A stretch of 64,000 bases of DNA. Source: Luzula sylvatica. Its lineage: Eukaryota > Streptophyta > Magnoliopsida > Poales > Juncaceae. Below, piece after piece: positions 1-12,027 of the stretch (within the stretch, counting starts at the first letter, position 1; each line of letters opens with the position of its first letter). The stretch spans positions 434,001 to 498,000 of the forward strand of contig CAMPEJ010000004.1 in NCBI GenBank assembly GCA_946800325.1, read 5' to 3'. The notes under the pieces were generated by a model that was given only the letters and a program-made list of their open reading frames with translations, made no database searches and was not told the DNA's origin. The translations under genes and the position numbers were made by a program.

Positions 1-372
1 CCCCAAAGCATAAACAAATTGTTTTGAATCGAAAAACAAACTTTCTTAGTGTTTGTAAATTTTGGTAAAATGTTATGTGGTAAAAGATACGATTCAAATG
101 ATCTCAAAATACGTTATTTGAACTCCCCAAAGCATAAACAGATTGTTTTGAATCGAAAAACAAACTTTCTTAGTGTTTGTAAATTTTGGTGAAATGTTAT
201 GTAGTAAAAGATACGATTCAAATGATCTCAAAATACGTTATTTGAACTCCCCAAAGCATAAACAGATTGTTTTGAATCGAAAAACAAACTGTCTTAGTGT
301 TTGTAAATTTTGGTGAAATGTTATATGGAAAAAGATACGATTCAAATGATCTCAAAATACGTTATTTGAACT
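1..372. repeat. Three leading monomers left of the first 17-monomer HOR
   Basis: These three monomers do not match the monomers 2108 bp to their right: site 43 G with the TATGG form at 76-80 near 290-330 has no counterpart there. They therefore lie outside the first recognisable 17-monomer unit and probably belong to a HOR that begins outside the window. Confidence 0.7.
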
Positions 373-2480
373 CCCCAAAGCATAAACAAATTGTTTTGAA
401 TCGAAAAACAAACTTTCTTAGTGTTTGTAAATTTTGGTGAAATGTTATGTGGTAAAAGATACGATTCGAATGTTCTAAAAATATGTTATTTGAACTCCCC
501 AAAGCATAAACAAATTGTTTTGAATCGAAAAACAAACTGTCTTAGTGTTTGTAAATTTTGGTGAAATGTTATATGGAAAAAGATACGATTCAAATGATCT
601 CAAAATACGTTATTTGAACTCCCCAAAGCATAAACAAATTGTTTTGAATCGAAAAACAAACTTTCTTAGTGTTTGTAAATTTTGGTGAAATGTTATGTGG
701 TAAAAGATACGATTCAAATGATCTCAAAATACGTTATTTGAACTCCCCAAAGCATAAACAGATTGTTTTGAATCGAAAAACAAACTGTCTTAGTGTTTGT
801 AAATTTTGGTGAAATGTTATCTGGAAAAAGATACGATTCAAATGATCTAAAAATACGTTATTTGAACTCCCCAAAGCATAAACAAATTGTTTTGAATCGA
901 AAAACAAATTTTCTTAGTGTTTGTAAATTTTGGTGAAATGTTATGTGGTAAAAGATACGATTCAAATGATCTCAAAATACGTTATTTGAACTCCCCAAAG
1001 CATAAACAGATTGTTTTGAATCGAAAAACATACTTTCTTAGTGTTTGTAAATTTTGGTGAAATGTTATGTGGAAAAATATACGATTCAAATGATCTCAAA
1101 ATACGTTATTTGAACTCCCCAAAGCATAAACGGATTGTTTTGAATCGAAAAACAAACTTTCTTAGTGTTTGTAAATTTTGGTGAAATGTTATGTCGTAAA
1201 AGATACGATTCAAATGATCTCAAAATACGTTATTTGAACTCCCCAAAGCATAAACAGATTGTTTTGAATCGAAAAACAAACTGTCTTAGTGTTTGTAAAT
1301 TTTGGTGAAATGTTATATGGAAAAAGATACGATTCAAATGATCTTAAAATACGTTATTTGAACTCCCCAAAGCATAAACAAATTGTTTTGAATCGAAAAA
1401 CAAACTTTCTTAGTGTTTGTAAATTTTGGTGAAATGTTATGTGGTAAAAGATACGATTCAAATGATCTCAAAATACGTTATTTGAACTCCCCAAAGCATA
1501 AACAGATTGTTTTGAATCGAAAAACAAACTTTCGTAGTGTTTGTAAATTTTGGTGAAATGTTATGTGGTAAAAGATACGATTCAAATGATCTCAAAATAC
1601 GTTATTTGAACTCCCCAAAGCATAAACAAATTGTTTTGAATCGAAAAACAAACTTTCTTAGTGTTTGTAAATTTTGGTAAAATGTTATGTGGTAAAAGAT
1701 ACGATTCAAATGATCTCAAAATACATTATTTGAACTCCCCAAAGCATAAACAGATTGTTTTGAATCGAAAAACAAACTTTCTTAGTGTTTGTAAATTTTG
1801 GTGAAATGTTATGTGGTAAAAGATACGATTCAAATGATCTCAAAATACGTTATTTGAACTCCCCAAAGCATAAACAGATTGTTTTGAATCGAAAAACAAA
1901 CTTTCTTAGTGTTTGTAAATTTTGGTGAAATGTTATGTGGTAAAAGATACGATTCAAATGATCTCAAAATACGTTATTTGAACTCCCCAAAGCATAAACA
2001 GATTGTTTTGAATCGAAAAACAAACTTTCTTAGTGTTTGTAAATTTTGGTGAAATGTTATGTAGTAAAAGATACGATTGAAATGATCTCAAAATACGTCA
2101 TTTGAACTCCCCAAAGCATAAACAGATTGTTTTGAATCGAAAAACAAACTTTCTTAGTGTTTGTAAATTTTGGTAAAATGTTATGTGGTAAAAGATACGA
2201 TTCAAATGATCTCAAAATACGTTATTTGAACTCCCCAAAGCATAAACAGATTGTTTTGAATCGAAAAACAAACTTTCTTAGTGTTTGTAAATTTTGGTGA
2301 AATGTTATGTCGTAAAAGATACGATTCAAATGATCTCAAAATACGTCATTTGAACTCCCCAAAGCATAAACAGATTGTTTTGAATCGAAAAACAAACTTT
2401 CTTAGTGTTTGTAAATTTTGGTGAAATGTTATGTGGTAAAAGATACGATTCAAATGATCTCAAAATACGTTATTTGAACT
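373..2480. repeat. 17-monomer HOR (2108 bp), copy 1
   Basis: Seventeen monomers repeat in order in the next 2108 bp. Rare markers recur at exactly this offset: GATTCGAATG followed by TTCTAAAAAT (463 and 2571), the TCTGG form of 76-80 (near 821 and 2929), TTCGTAG at site 46 (1533 and 3641), and GATTGAAATG (2079 and 4187). I saw only two differences from copy 2: site 17 in the first monomer, and a C/A change in the CTCAAAAT segment near 849. That implies a recent duplication. Confidence 0.9.
1861..1984 (+). repeat. Reference monomer matching the consensus
   Basis: This copy carries the common base at every diagnostic site and is used for numbering. Composition is 46 A, 42 T and 36 G+C (29% GC), with three CpGs at monomer positions 30-31, 90-91 and 112-113. 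Three short perfect inverted repeats are visible. TTTGAATCG (23-31) pairs with CGATTCAAA (90-98). ACAAAC (36-41) pairs with GTTTGT (51-56) around a 9-base loop. TTCAAAT (93-99) pairs with ATTTGAA (116-122) around a 16-base loop. Short A and T runs recur about every 10-11 bases through 12-54 and 96-119. Positions 21-42 and 57-66 change only rarely among the copies I read, whereas sites 16-17, 43, 56, 67, 77-81, 113, 115 and 120 vary and define subtypes. Confidence 0.95.
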
Positions 2481-4588
2481 CCCCAAAGCATAAACAGATT
2501 GTTTTGAATCGAAAAACAAACTTTCTTAGTGTTTGTAAATTTTGGTGAAATGTTATGTGGTAAAAGATACGATTCGAATGTTCTAAAAATATGTTATTTG
2601 AACTCCCCAAAGCATAAACAAATTGTTTTGAATCGAAAAACAAACTGTCTTAGTGTTTGTAAATTTTGGTGAAATGTTATATGGAAAAAGATACGATTCA
2701 AATGATCTCAAAATACGTTATTTGAACTCCCCAAAGCATAAACAAATTGTTTTGAATCGAAAAACAAACTTTCTTAGTGTTTGTAAATTTTGGTGAAATG
2801 TTATGTGGTAAAAGATACGATTCAAATGATCTCAAAATACGTTATTTGAACTCCCCAAAGCATAAACAGATTGTTTTGAATCGAAAAACAAACTGTCTTA
2901 GTGTTTGTAAATTTTGGTGAAATGTTATCTGGAAAAAGATACGATTCAAATGATCTCAAAATACGTTATTTGAACTCCCCAAAGCATAAACAAATTGTTT
3001 TGAATCGAAAAACAAATTTTCTTAGTGTTTGTAAATTTTGGTGAAATGTTATGTGGTAAAAGATACGATTCAAATGATCTCAAAATACGTTATTTGAACT
3101 CCCCAAAGCATAAACAGATTGTTTTGAATCGAAAAACATACTTTCTTAGTGTTTGTAAATTTTGGTGAAATGTTATGTGGAAAAATATACGATTCAAATG
3201 ATCTCAAAATACGTTATTTGAACTCCCCAAAGCATAAACGGATTGTTTTGAATCGAAAAACAAACTTTCTTAGTGTTTGTAAATTTTGGTGAAATGTTAT
3301 GTCGTAAAAGATACGATTCAAATGATCTCAAAATACGTTATTTGAACTCCCCAAAGCATAAACAGATTGTTTTGAATCGAAAAACAAACTGTCTTAGTGT
3401 TTGTAAATTTTGGTGAAATGTTATATGGAAAAAGATACGATTCAAATGATCTTAAAATACGTTATTTGAACTCCCCAAAGCATAAACAAATTGTTTTGAA
3501 TCGAAAAACAAACTTTCTTAGTGTTTGTAAATTTTGGTGAAATGTTATGTGGTAAAAGATACGATTCAAATGATCTCAAAATACGTTATTTGAACTCCCC
3601 AAAGCATAAACAGATTGTTTTGAATCGAAAAACAAACTTTCGTAGTGTTTGTAAATTTTGGTGAAATGTTATGTGGTAAAAGATACGATTCAAATGATCT
3701 CAAAATACGTTATTTGAACTCCCCAAAGCATAAACAAATTGTTTTGAATCGAAAAACAAACTTTCTTAGTGTTTGTAAATTTTGGTAAAATGTTATGTGG
3801 TAAAAGATACGATTCAAATGATCTCAAAATACATTATTTGAACTCCCCAAAGCATAAACAGATTGTTTTGAATCGAAAAACAAACTTTCTTAGTGTTTGT
3901 AAATTTTGGTGAAATGTTATGTGGTAAAAGATACGATTCAAATGATCTCAAAATACGTTATTTGAACTCCCCAAAGCATAAACAGATTGTTTTGAATCGA
4001 AAAACAAACTTTCTTAGTGTTTGTAAATTTTGGTGAAATGTTATGTGGTAAAAGATACGATTCAAATGATCTCAAAATACGTTATTTGAACTCCCCAAAG
4101 CATAAACAGATTGTTTTGAATCGAAAAACAAACTTTCTTAGTGTTTGTAAATTTTGGTGAAATGTTATGTAGTAAAAGATACGATTGAAATGATCTCAAA
4201 ATACGTCATTTGAACTCCCCAAAGCATAAACAGATTGTTTTGAATCGAAAAACAAACTTTCTTAGTGTTTGTAAATTTTGGTAAAATGTTATGTGGTAAA
4301 AGATACGATTCAAATGATCTCAAAATACGTTATTTGAACTCCCCAAAGCATAAACAGATTGTTTTGAATCGAAAAACAAACTTTCTTAGTGTTTGTAAAT
4401 TTTGGTGAAATGTTATGTCGTAAAAGATACGATTCAAATGATCTCAAAATACGTCATTTGAACTCCCCAAAGCATAAACAGATTGTTTTGAATCGAAAAA
4501 CAAACTTTCTTAGTGTTTGTAAATTTTGGTGAAATGTTATGTGGTAAAAGATACGATTCAAATGATCTCAAAATACGTTATTTGAACT
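2481..4588. repeat. 17-monomer HOR (2108 bp), copy 2
   Basis: This is the direct tandem copy of the preceding 2108 bp, with the same order of variant monomers. The repeat stops here: the monomer at 4589 lacks the GATTCGAATG signature that opens the unit at 373 and 2481. Much of this copy (from 2853) is used again 2356 bp (19 monomers) further on. Confidence 0.9.
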
Positions 4589-7440
4589 CCCCAAAGCATA
4601 AACAGATTGTTTTGAATCGAAAAACAAACTTTCTTAGTGTTTGTAAATTTTGGTGAAATGTTATGTGGTAAAAGATACGATTCAAATGATCTCAAAATAC
4701 GTTATTTGAACTCCCCAAAGCATAAACAGATTGTTTTGAATCGAAAAACTAACTTTCTTAGTGTTTGTAAATTTTGGTGAAATGTTATGTAGTAAAAGAT
4801 ACGATTCAAATGATCTCAAAATACGTCATTTGAACTCCCCAAAGCATAAACAGATTGTTTTGAATCGAAAAACAAACTTTCTTAGTGTTTGTAAATTTTG
4901 GTAAAATGTTATGTGGTAAAAGATACGATTCAAATGATCTCAAAATACGTTATTTGAACTCCCCAAAGCATAAACAGATTGTTTTGAATCGAAAAACAAA
5001 CTTTCTTAGTGTTTGTAAATTTTGGTGAAATGTTATGTCGTAAAAGATACGATTCAAATGATCTCAAAATACGTCATTTGAACTCCCCAAAGCATAAACA
5101 GATTGTTTTGAATCGAAAAACAAACTTTCTTAGTGTTTGTAAATTTTGGTAAAATGTTATGTGGTAAGAGATACGATTCAAATGATCTCAAAATACGTTA
5201 TTTGAACTCCCCAAAGCATAAACAGATTGTTTTGAATCGAAAAACAAACTGTCTTAGTGTTTGTAAATTTTGGTGAAATGTTATCAGGAAAAAGATACGA
5301 TTCAAATGATCTCAAAATACGTTATTTGAACTCCCCAAAGCATAAACAAATTGTTTTGAATCGAAAAACAAATTTTCTTAGTGTTTGTAAATTTTGGTGA
5401 AATGTTATGTGGTAAAAGATACGATTCAAATGATCTCAAAATACGTTATTTGAACTCCCCAAAGCATAAACAGATTGTTTTGAATCGAAAAACATACTTT
5501 CTTAGTGTTTGTAAATTTTGGTGAAATGTTATGTGGAAAAATATACGATTCAAATGATCTCAAAATACGTTATTTGAACTCCCCAAAGCATAAACGGATT
5601 GTTTTGAATCGAAAAACAAACTTTCTTAGTGTTTGTAAATTTTGGTGAAATGTTATGTCGTAAAAGATACGATTCAAATGATCTCAAAATACGTTATTTG
5701 AACTCCCCAAAGCATAAACAGATTGTTTTGAATCGAAAAACAAACTGTCTTAGTGTTTGTAAATTTTGGTGAAATGTTATATGGAAAAAGATACGATTCA
5801 AATGATCTTAAAATATGTTATTTGAACTCCCCAAAGCATAAACAAATTGTTTTGAATCGAAAAACAAACTTTCTTAGTGTTTGTAAATTTTGGTGAAATG
5901 TTATGTGGTAAAAGATACGATTCAAATGATCTCAAAATACGTTATTTGAACTCCCCAAAGCATAAACAGATTGTTTTGAATCGAAAAACAAACTTTCGTA
6001 GTGTTTGTAAATTTTGGTGAAATGTTATGTGGTAAAAGATACGATTCAAATGATCTCAAAATACGTTATTTGAACTCCCCAAAGCATAAACAAATTGTTT
6101 TGAATCGAAAAACAAACGTTCTGAGTGTTTGTAAATTTTGGTAAAATGTTATGTGGTAAAAGATACGATTCAAATGATCTCAAAATACATTATTTGAACT
6201 CCCCAAAGCATAAACAGATTGTTTTGAATCGAAAAACAAACTTTCTTAGTGTTTGTAAATTTTGGTGAAATGTTATGTGGTAAAAGATACGATTCAAATG
6301 ATCTCAAAATATGTTATTTGAACTCCCCAAAGCATAAACAGATTGTTTTGAATCGAAAAACAAACTTTCTTAGTGTTTGTAAATTTTGGTGAAATGTTAT
6401 GTGGTAAAAGATACGATTCAAATGATCTCAAAATACGTTATTTGAACTCCCCAAAGCATAAACAGATTGTTTTGAATCGAAAAACAAACTTTCTTAGTGT
6501 TTGTAAATTTTGGTGAAATGTTATGTAGTAAAAGATACGATTCAAATGATCTCAAAATACGTCATTTGAACTCCCCAAAGCATAAACAGATTGTTTTGAA
6601 TCGAAAAACAAACTTTCTTAGTGTTTGTAAATTTTGGTAAAATGTTATGTGGTAAAAGATACGATTCAAATGATCTCAAAATACGTTATTTGAACTCCCC
6701 AAAGCATAAACAGATTGTTTTGAATCGAAAAACAAACTTTCTTAGTGTTTGAAAATTTTGGTGAAATGTTACGTGGTAAAAGATACGATTCAAATGATCT
6801 CAAAATACGTTATTTGAACTCCCCAAAGCACAAACAGATTGTTTTGAATCGAAAAACAAACTTTCTTAGTGTTTGTAAATTTTGGTGAAATGTTATGTCG
6901 TAAAAGATACGATTCAAATGATCTCAAAATACGTCATTTGAACTCCCCAAAGCATAAACAGATTGTTTTGAATCGAAAAACAAACTTTCTTAGTGTTTGT
7001 AAATTTTGGTAAAATGTTATGTGGTAAAAGATACGATTCAAATGATCTCAAAATACGTTATTTGAACTCCCCAAAGCATAAACAGATTGTTTTGAATCGA
7101 AAAACAAACTTTCTTAGTGTTTGTAAATTTTGGTGAAATGTTATGTAGTAAAAGATACGATTCAAATGATCTCAAAATACGTTATTTGAACTCCCCAAAG
7201 CATAAACAGATTGTTTTGAATCGAAAAACAAACTGTCTTAGTGTTTGTAAATTTTGGTGAAATGTTATATGGAAAAAGATACGATTCAAATGATCTCAAA
7301 ATACGTTATTTGAACTCCCCAAAGCATAAACGGATTGTTTTGAATCGAAAAACAAACTTTCTTAGTGTTTGTAAATTTTGGTGAAATGTTATATGGAAAA
7401 AGATACGATTCAAATGATCTCAAAATACGTTATTTGAACT
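4589..7440. repeat. Rearranged third copy of the domain I HOR
   Basis: The first five monomers (4589..5208) are a mosaic of subtypes seen at the end of copy 2, including a private CTAAC at about 4750. From 5209 the order follows copy 2 from 2853, at an offset of 2356 bp (19 x 124). Examples are TTCGTAG at 3641 and 5997, and the 77-80 variant at 2929 and 5285, here mutated to TCAGG. After about 6692 an additional monomer with a private TTACGTGG (near 6772) breaks the register. Private changes include GTTCTGAG near 6119 and CACAAAC near 6830, so this copy is older or less homogenised than copies 1 and 2. Confidence 0.75.
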
Positions 7441-8928
7441 CCCCAAAGCATAAACAAATTGTTTTGAATCGAAAAACAAACTTTCTTAGTGTTTGTAAAT
7501 TTTGGTGAAATGTTATGTGGTAAAAGATACGATTCGAATGATCTAAAAATATGTTATTTGAACTCCCCAAAGCATAAACAAATTGTTTTGAATCGAAAAA
7601 CAAACTGTCTTAGTGTTTGTAAATTTTGGTGAAATGTTATATAGAAAAAGATACGATTCAAATGATCTCAAAATACGTTATTTGAACTCCCCAAAGCATA
7701 AACGGATTGTTTTGAATCGAAAAACAAACTTTCTTAGTGTTTGTAAATTTTGGTGAAATGTTATGTGGTAAAAGATACGATTCAAATGATCTCAAAATAC
7801 GTTATTTGAACTCCCCAAAGCATAAACAGATTGTTTTGAATCGAAAAACAAACTGTCTTAGTGTTTGTAAATTTTGGTGAAATGTTATATGGAAAAAGAT
7901 ACGATTCAAATGATCTCAAAATACGTTATTTGAACTCCCCAAAGCATAAACAAATTGTTTTGAATCGAAAAACAAACTTTCTTAGTGTTTGTAAATTTTG
8001 GTGAAATGTTATGTGGTAAAAGATACGATTCAAATGATCTCAAAATACGTTATTTGAACTCCCCAAAGCATAATCAGATTGTTTTGAATCGAAAAACAAA
8101 CTTTCGTAGTGTTTGTAAATTTTGGTGAAATGTTATGTGGTAAAAGATACGATTCAAATGATATCAAAATACGTTATTTGAACCCCCCAAAGCATAAACA
8201 AATTGTTTTGAATCGAAAAACAAACTTTCTTAGTGTTTGTAAATTTTGGTAAAATGTTATGTGGTAAAAGATACGATTCAAATGATCTCAAAATACATTA
8301 TTTCAACTCCCCAAAGCATAAACAGATTGTTTTGAATCGAAAAACAAACTTTCTTAGTGTTTGTAAATTTTGGTGAAATGTTATGTGGTAAAAGATACGA
8401 TCCAAATGATCTCAAAATACGTTATTTGAACTCCCCAAAGCATAAACAGATTGTTTTGAATCGAAAAACAAACTTTCTTAGTGTTTGTAAATTTTGGTGA
8501 AATGTTATGTGGTAAAAGATACGATTCAAATGATCTCAAAATACGTTATTTGAACTCCCCAAAGCATAAACAGATTGTTTTGAATCGAAAAACAAACTTT
8601 CTTAGTGTTTGTAAATTTTGGTTAAATGTTATGTAGTAAAAGATACGATTCAAATGATCTCAAAATACGTCATTTGAACTCCCCAAAGCATAAACATATT
8701 GTTTTGAATCGAAAAACAAACTTTCTTAGTGTTTGTAAATTTTGGTAAAATGTTATGTGGTAAAAGATACGATTCAAATGATCTCAAAATACGTTATTTG
8801 AACTCCCCAAAGCATAAACAGATTGTTTTGAATCGAAAAACAAACTTTCTTAGTGTTTGAAAATTTTGGTGAAATGTTATGTGGTAAAAGATACGATTCA
8901 AATGATCTCAAAATACGTTATTTGAACT
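7441..8928. repeat. Truncated, diverged copy of the domain I HOR (12 monomers)
   Basis: The first monomer carries a relative of the opening signature (GATTCGAATG then ATCTAAAAAT, near 7531..7550). From 7937 to 8924 the order matches 5829..6816 at 2108 bp: TTCGTAG at 5997 and 8105, and the TTTGAAAATT form in the last monomer of each. It carries more private changes than copies 1 and 2, such as AATCAGATT near 8074 and AACCCCCC near 8183. Confidence 0.7.
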
Positions 8929-10292
8929 CCCCAAAGCATAAACAGATTGTTTTGAATCGAAAAACAAACTGTCTTAGTGTTTGTAAATTTTGGTGAAATG
9001 TTATATGGAAAAAGATACGATTCAAATGATCTCAAAATACGTTATTTGAACTCCCCAAAGCATATACAAATTGTTTTGAATCGAAAAACAAACTTTCTTA
9101 GTGTTTGTAAATTTTGGTGAAATGTTATGTGGTAAAAGATACGATTCAAATGATCTCAAAATACGTTATTTGAACTCCCCAAAGCATAAACAGATTGTTT
9201 TGAATCGAAAAACAAACTTTCGTAGTGTTTGTAAATTTTGGTGAAATGTTATGTGGTAAAAGATACGATTCAAATGATCTCGAAATACGTTATTTGAACT
9301 CCCCAAAGCATAAACAAATTGTTTTGAATCGAAAAACAAACTTTCTTAGTGTTTGTAAATTTTGGTAAAATGTTATGTGGTAAAAGATACGATTCAAATG
9401 ATCTCAAAATACATTATTTGAACTCCCCAAAGCATAAACAGATTGTTTTGAATCGAAAAACAAACTTTCTTAGTGTTTGTAAATTTTGGTGAAATGTTAT
9501 GTGGTAAAAGATACGATTCAAATGATCTCAAAATACGTTATTTGAACTCCCCAAAGCATAAACAGATTGTTTTGAATCGAAAAACAAACTTTCTTAGTGT
9601 TTGTAAATTTTGGTGAAATGTTATGTGGTAAAAGATACGATTCAAATGATCTCAAAATACGTTATTTGAACTCCCCAAAGCATAAACAGATTGTTTTGAA
9701 TCGAAAAACAAACTTTCTTAGTGTTTGTAAATTTTGGTGAAATGTTATGTAGTAAAAGATACGATTCAAATGATCTCAAAATACGTCATTTGAACTCCCC
9801 AAAGCATAAACAGATTGTTTTGAATCGAAAAACAAACTTTCTTAGTGTTTGTAAATTTTGGTAAAATGTTATGTGGTAAAAGATACGATTCAAATGATCT
9901 CAAAATACGTTATTTGAACTCCCCAAAGCATAAACAGATTGTTTTGAATCGAAAAACAAACTTTCTTAGTGTTTGTAAATTTTGGTGAAATGTTATGTGG
10001 TAAAATATACGATTCAAATGATCTCAAAATACGTTATTTGAACTCCCGAAAGCATAAACAGATTGTTTTGAATCGAAAAACAAACTTTCTTAGTGTTTGT
10101 AAATTTTGGTGAAATGTTATGTGGTAAAAGATACGATTCAAATGATCTCAAAATACGTTATTTGAACTCCCCAAAGCATAAACAGATTGTTTTGAATCGA
10201 AAAACAAACTTTCTTAGTGTTTGTAAATTTTGGTGAAATGTTATGTCGTAAAAGATACGATTCAAATGATCTCAAAATACGTTATTTGAACT
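8929..10292. repeat. 11-monomer HOR (1364 bp), copy 1
   Basis: Eleven monomers recur immediately to the right at 1364 bp. Order: site 43 G with TATGG; CATATACAAATT; TTCGTAG with CTCGAAAT; a GGTAAAATG/ACATT monomer; three near-consensus monomers, the last with TGTAG and CGTCAT; a GGTAAAATG monomer; AAAATATAC; CTCCCGAAAG; TGTCG. The markers CTCGAAAT (9282 and 10646) and CTCCCGAAAG (10048 and 11412) fix the offset. I saw no difference between the two copies. Confidence 0.88.
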
Positions 10293-11656
10293 CCCCAAAG
10301 CATAAACAGATTGTTTTGAATCGAAAAACAAACTGTCTTAGTGTTTGTAAATTTTGGTGAAATGTTATATGGAAAAAGATACGATTCAAATGATCTCAAA
10401 ATACGTTATTTGAACTCCCCAAAGCATATACAAATTGTTTTGAATCGAAAAACAAACTTTCTTAGTGTTTGTAAATTTTGGTGAAATGTTATGTGGTAAA
10501 AGATACGATTCAAATGATCTCAAAATACGTTATTTGAACTCCCCAAAGCATAAACAGATTGTTTTGAATCGAAAAACAAACTTTCGTAGTGTTTGTAAAT
10601 TTTGGTGAAATGTTATGTGGTAAAAGATACGATTCAAATGATCTCGAAATACGTTATTTGAACTCCCCAAAGCATAAACAAATTGTTTTGAATCGAAAAA
10701 CAAACTTTCTTAGTGTTTGTAAATTTTGGTAAAATGTTATGTGGTAAAAGATACGATTCAAATGATCTCAAAATACATTATTTGAACTCCCCAAAGCATA
10801 AACAGATTGTTTTGAATCGAAAAACAAACTTTCTTAGTGTTTGTAAATTTTGGTGAAATGTTATGTGGTAAAAGATACGATTCAAATGATCTCAAAATAC
10901 GTTATTTGAACTCCCCAAAGCATAAACAGATTGTTTTGAATCGAAAAACAAACTTTCTTAGTGTTTGTAAATTTTGGTGAAATGTTATGTGGTAAAAGAT
11001 ACGATTCAAATGATCTCAAAATACGTTATTTGAACTCCCCAAAGCATAAACAGATTGTTTTGAATCGAAAAACAAACTTTCTTAGTGTTTGTAAATTTTG
11101 GTGAAATGTTATGTAGTAAAAGATACGATTCAAATGATCTCAAAATACGTCATTTGAACTCCCCAAAGCATAAACAGATTGTTTTGAATCGAAAAACAAA
11201 CTTTCTTAGTGTTTGTAAATTTTGGTAAAATGTTATGTGGTAAAAGATACGATTCAAATGATCTCAAAATACGTTATTTGAACTCCCCAAAGCATAAACA
11301 GATTGTTTTGAATCGAAAAACAAACTTTCTTAGTGTTTGTAAATTTTGGTGAAATGTTATGTGGTAAAATATACGATTCAAATGATCTCAAAATACGTTA
11401 TTTGAACTCCCGAAAGCATAAACAGATTGTTTTGAATCGAAAAACAAACTTTCTTAGTGTTTGTAAATTTTGGTGAAATGTTATGTGGTAAAAGATACGA
11501 TTCAAATGATCTCAAAATACGTTATTTGAACTCCCCAAAGCATAAACAGATTGTTTTGAATCGAAAAACAAACTTTCTTAGTGTTTGTAAATTTTGGTGA
11601 AATGTTATGTCGTAAAAGATACGATTCAAATGATCTCAAAATACGTTATTTGAACT
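10293..11656. repeat. 11-monomer HOR (1364 bp), copy 2
   Basis: Tandem copy of 8929..10292. It is also the first part of the larger 29-monomer block that starts at 10293, so the 11-monomer duplication is nested inside a later and larger event. Confidence 0.88.
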
Positions 11657-11904
11657 CCCCAAAGCATAAACAGATTGTTTTGAATCGAAAAACAAACTTT
11701 CTTAGTGTTTGTAAATTTTGGTGAAATGTTATGTAGTAAAAGATACGATTCAAATGATCTCAAAATACGTCATTTGAACTCCCCAAAGCATAAACAGATT
11801 GTTTTGAATCGAAAAACAAACTTTCTTAGTGTTTGTAAATTTTGGTAAAATGTTATGTGGTAAAAGATACGATTCAAATGATCTCAAAATACGTTATTTG
11901 AACT

Positions 11905-12027
11905 CCCCAAAGCATAAACAGATTGTTTTGAATCGAAAGCAAACTTTCTTAGTGTTTGTAAATTTTGGTGAAATGTTATGTAGTAAAAGATACGATTCAA
12001 ATGATCTCAAAATACGTTATTTGAACT
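11905..12027. repeat. 123-bp monomer with 1-bp deletion
   Basis: The run GAAAAACAAAC reads GAAAGCAAAC at 11935..11944, one base shorter. At 123 bp (41 codons) this monomer keeps the reading frame into its right neighbour. That creates the 88-codon open frame at 11829..12095, which starts at GTG. I regard the frame as non-coding. Confidence 0.95.
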
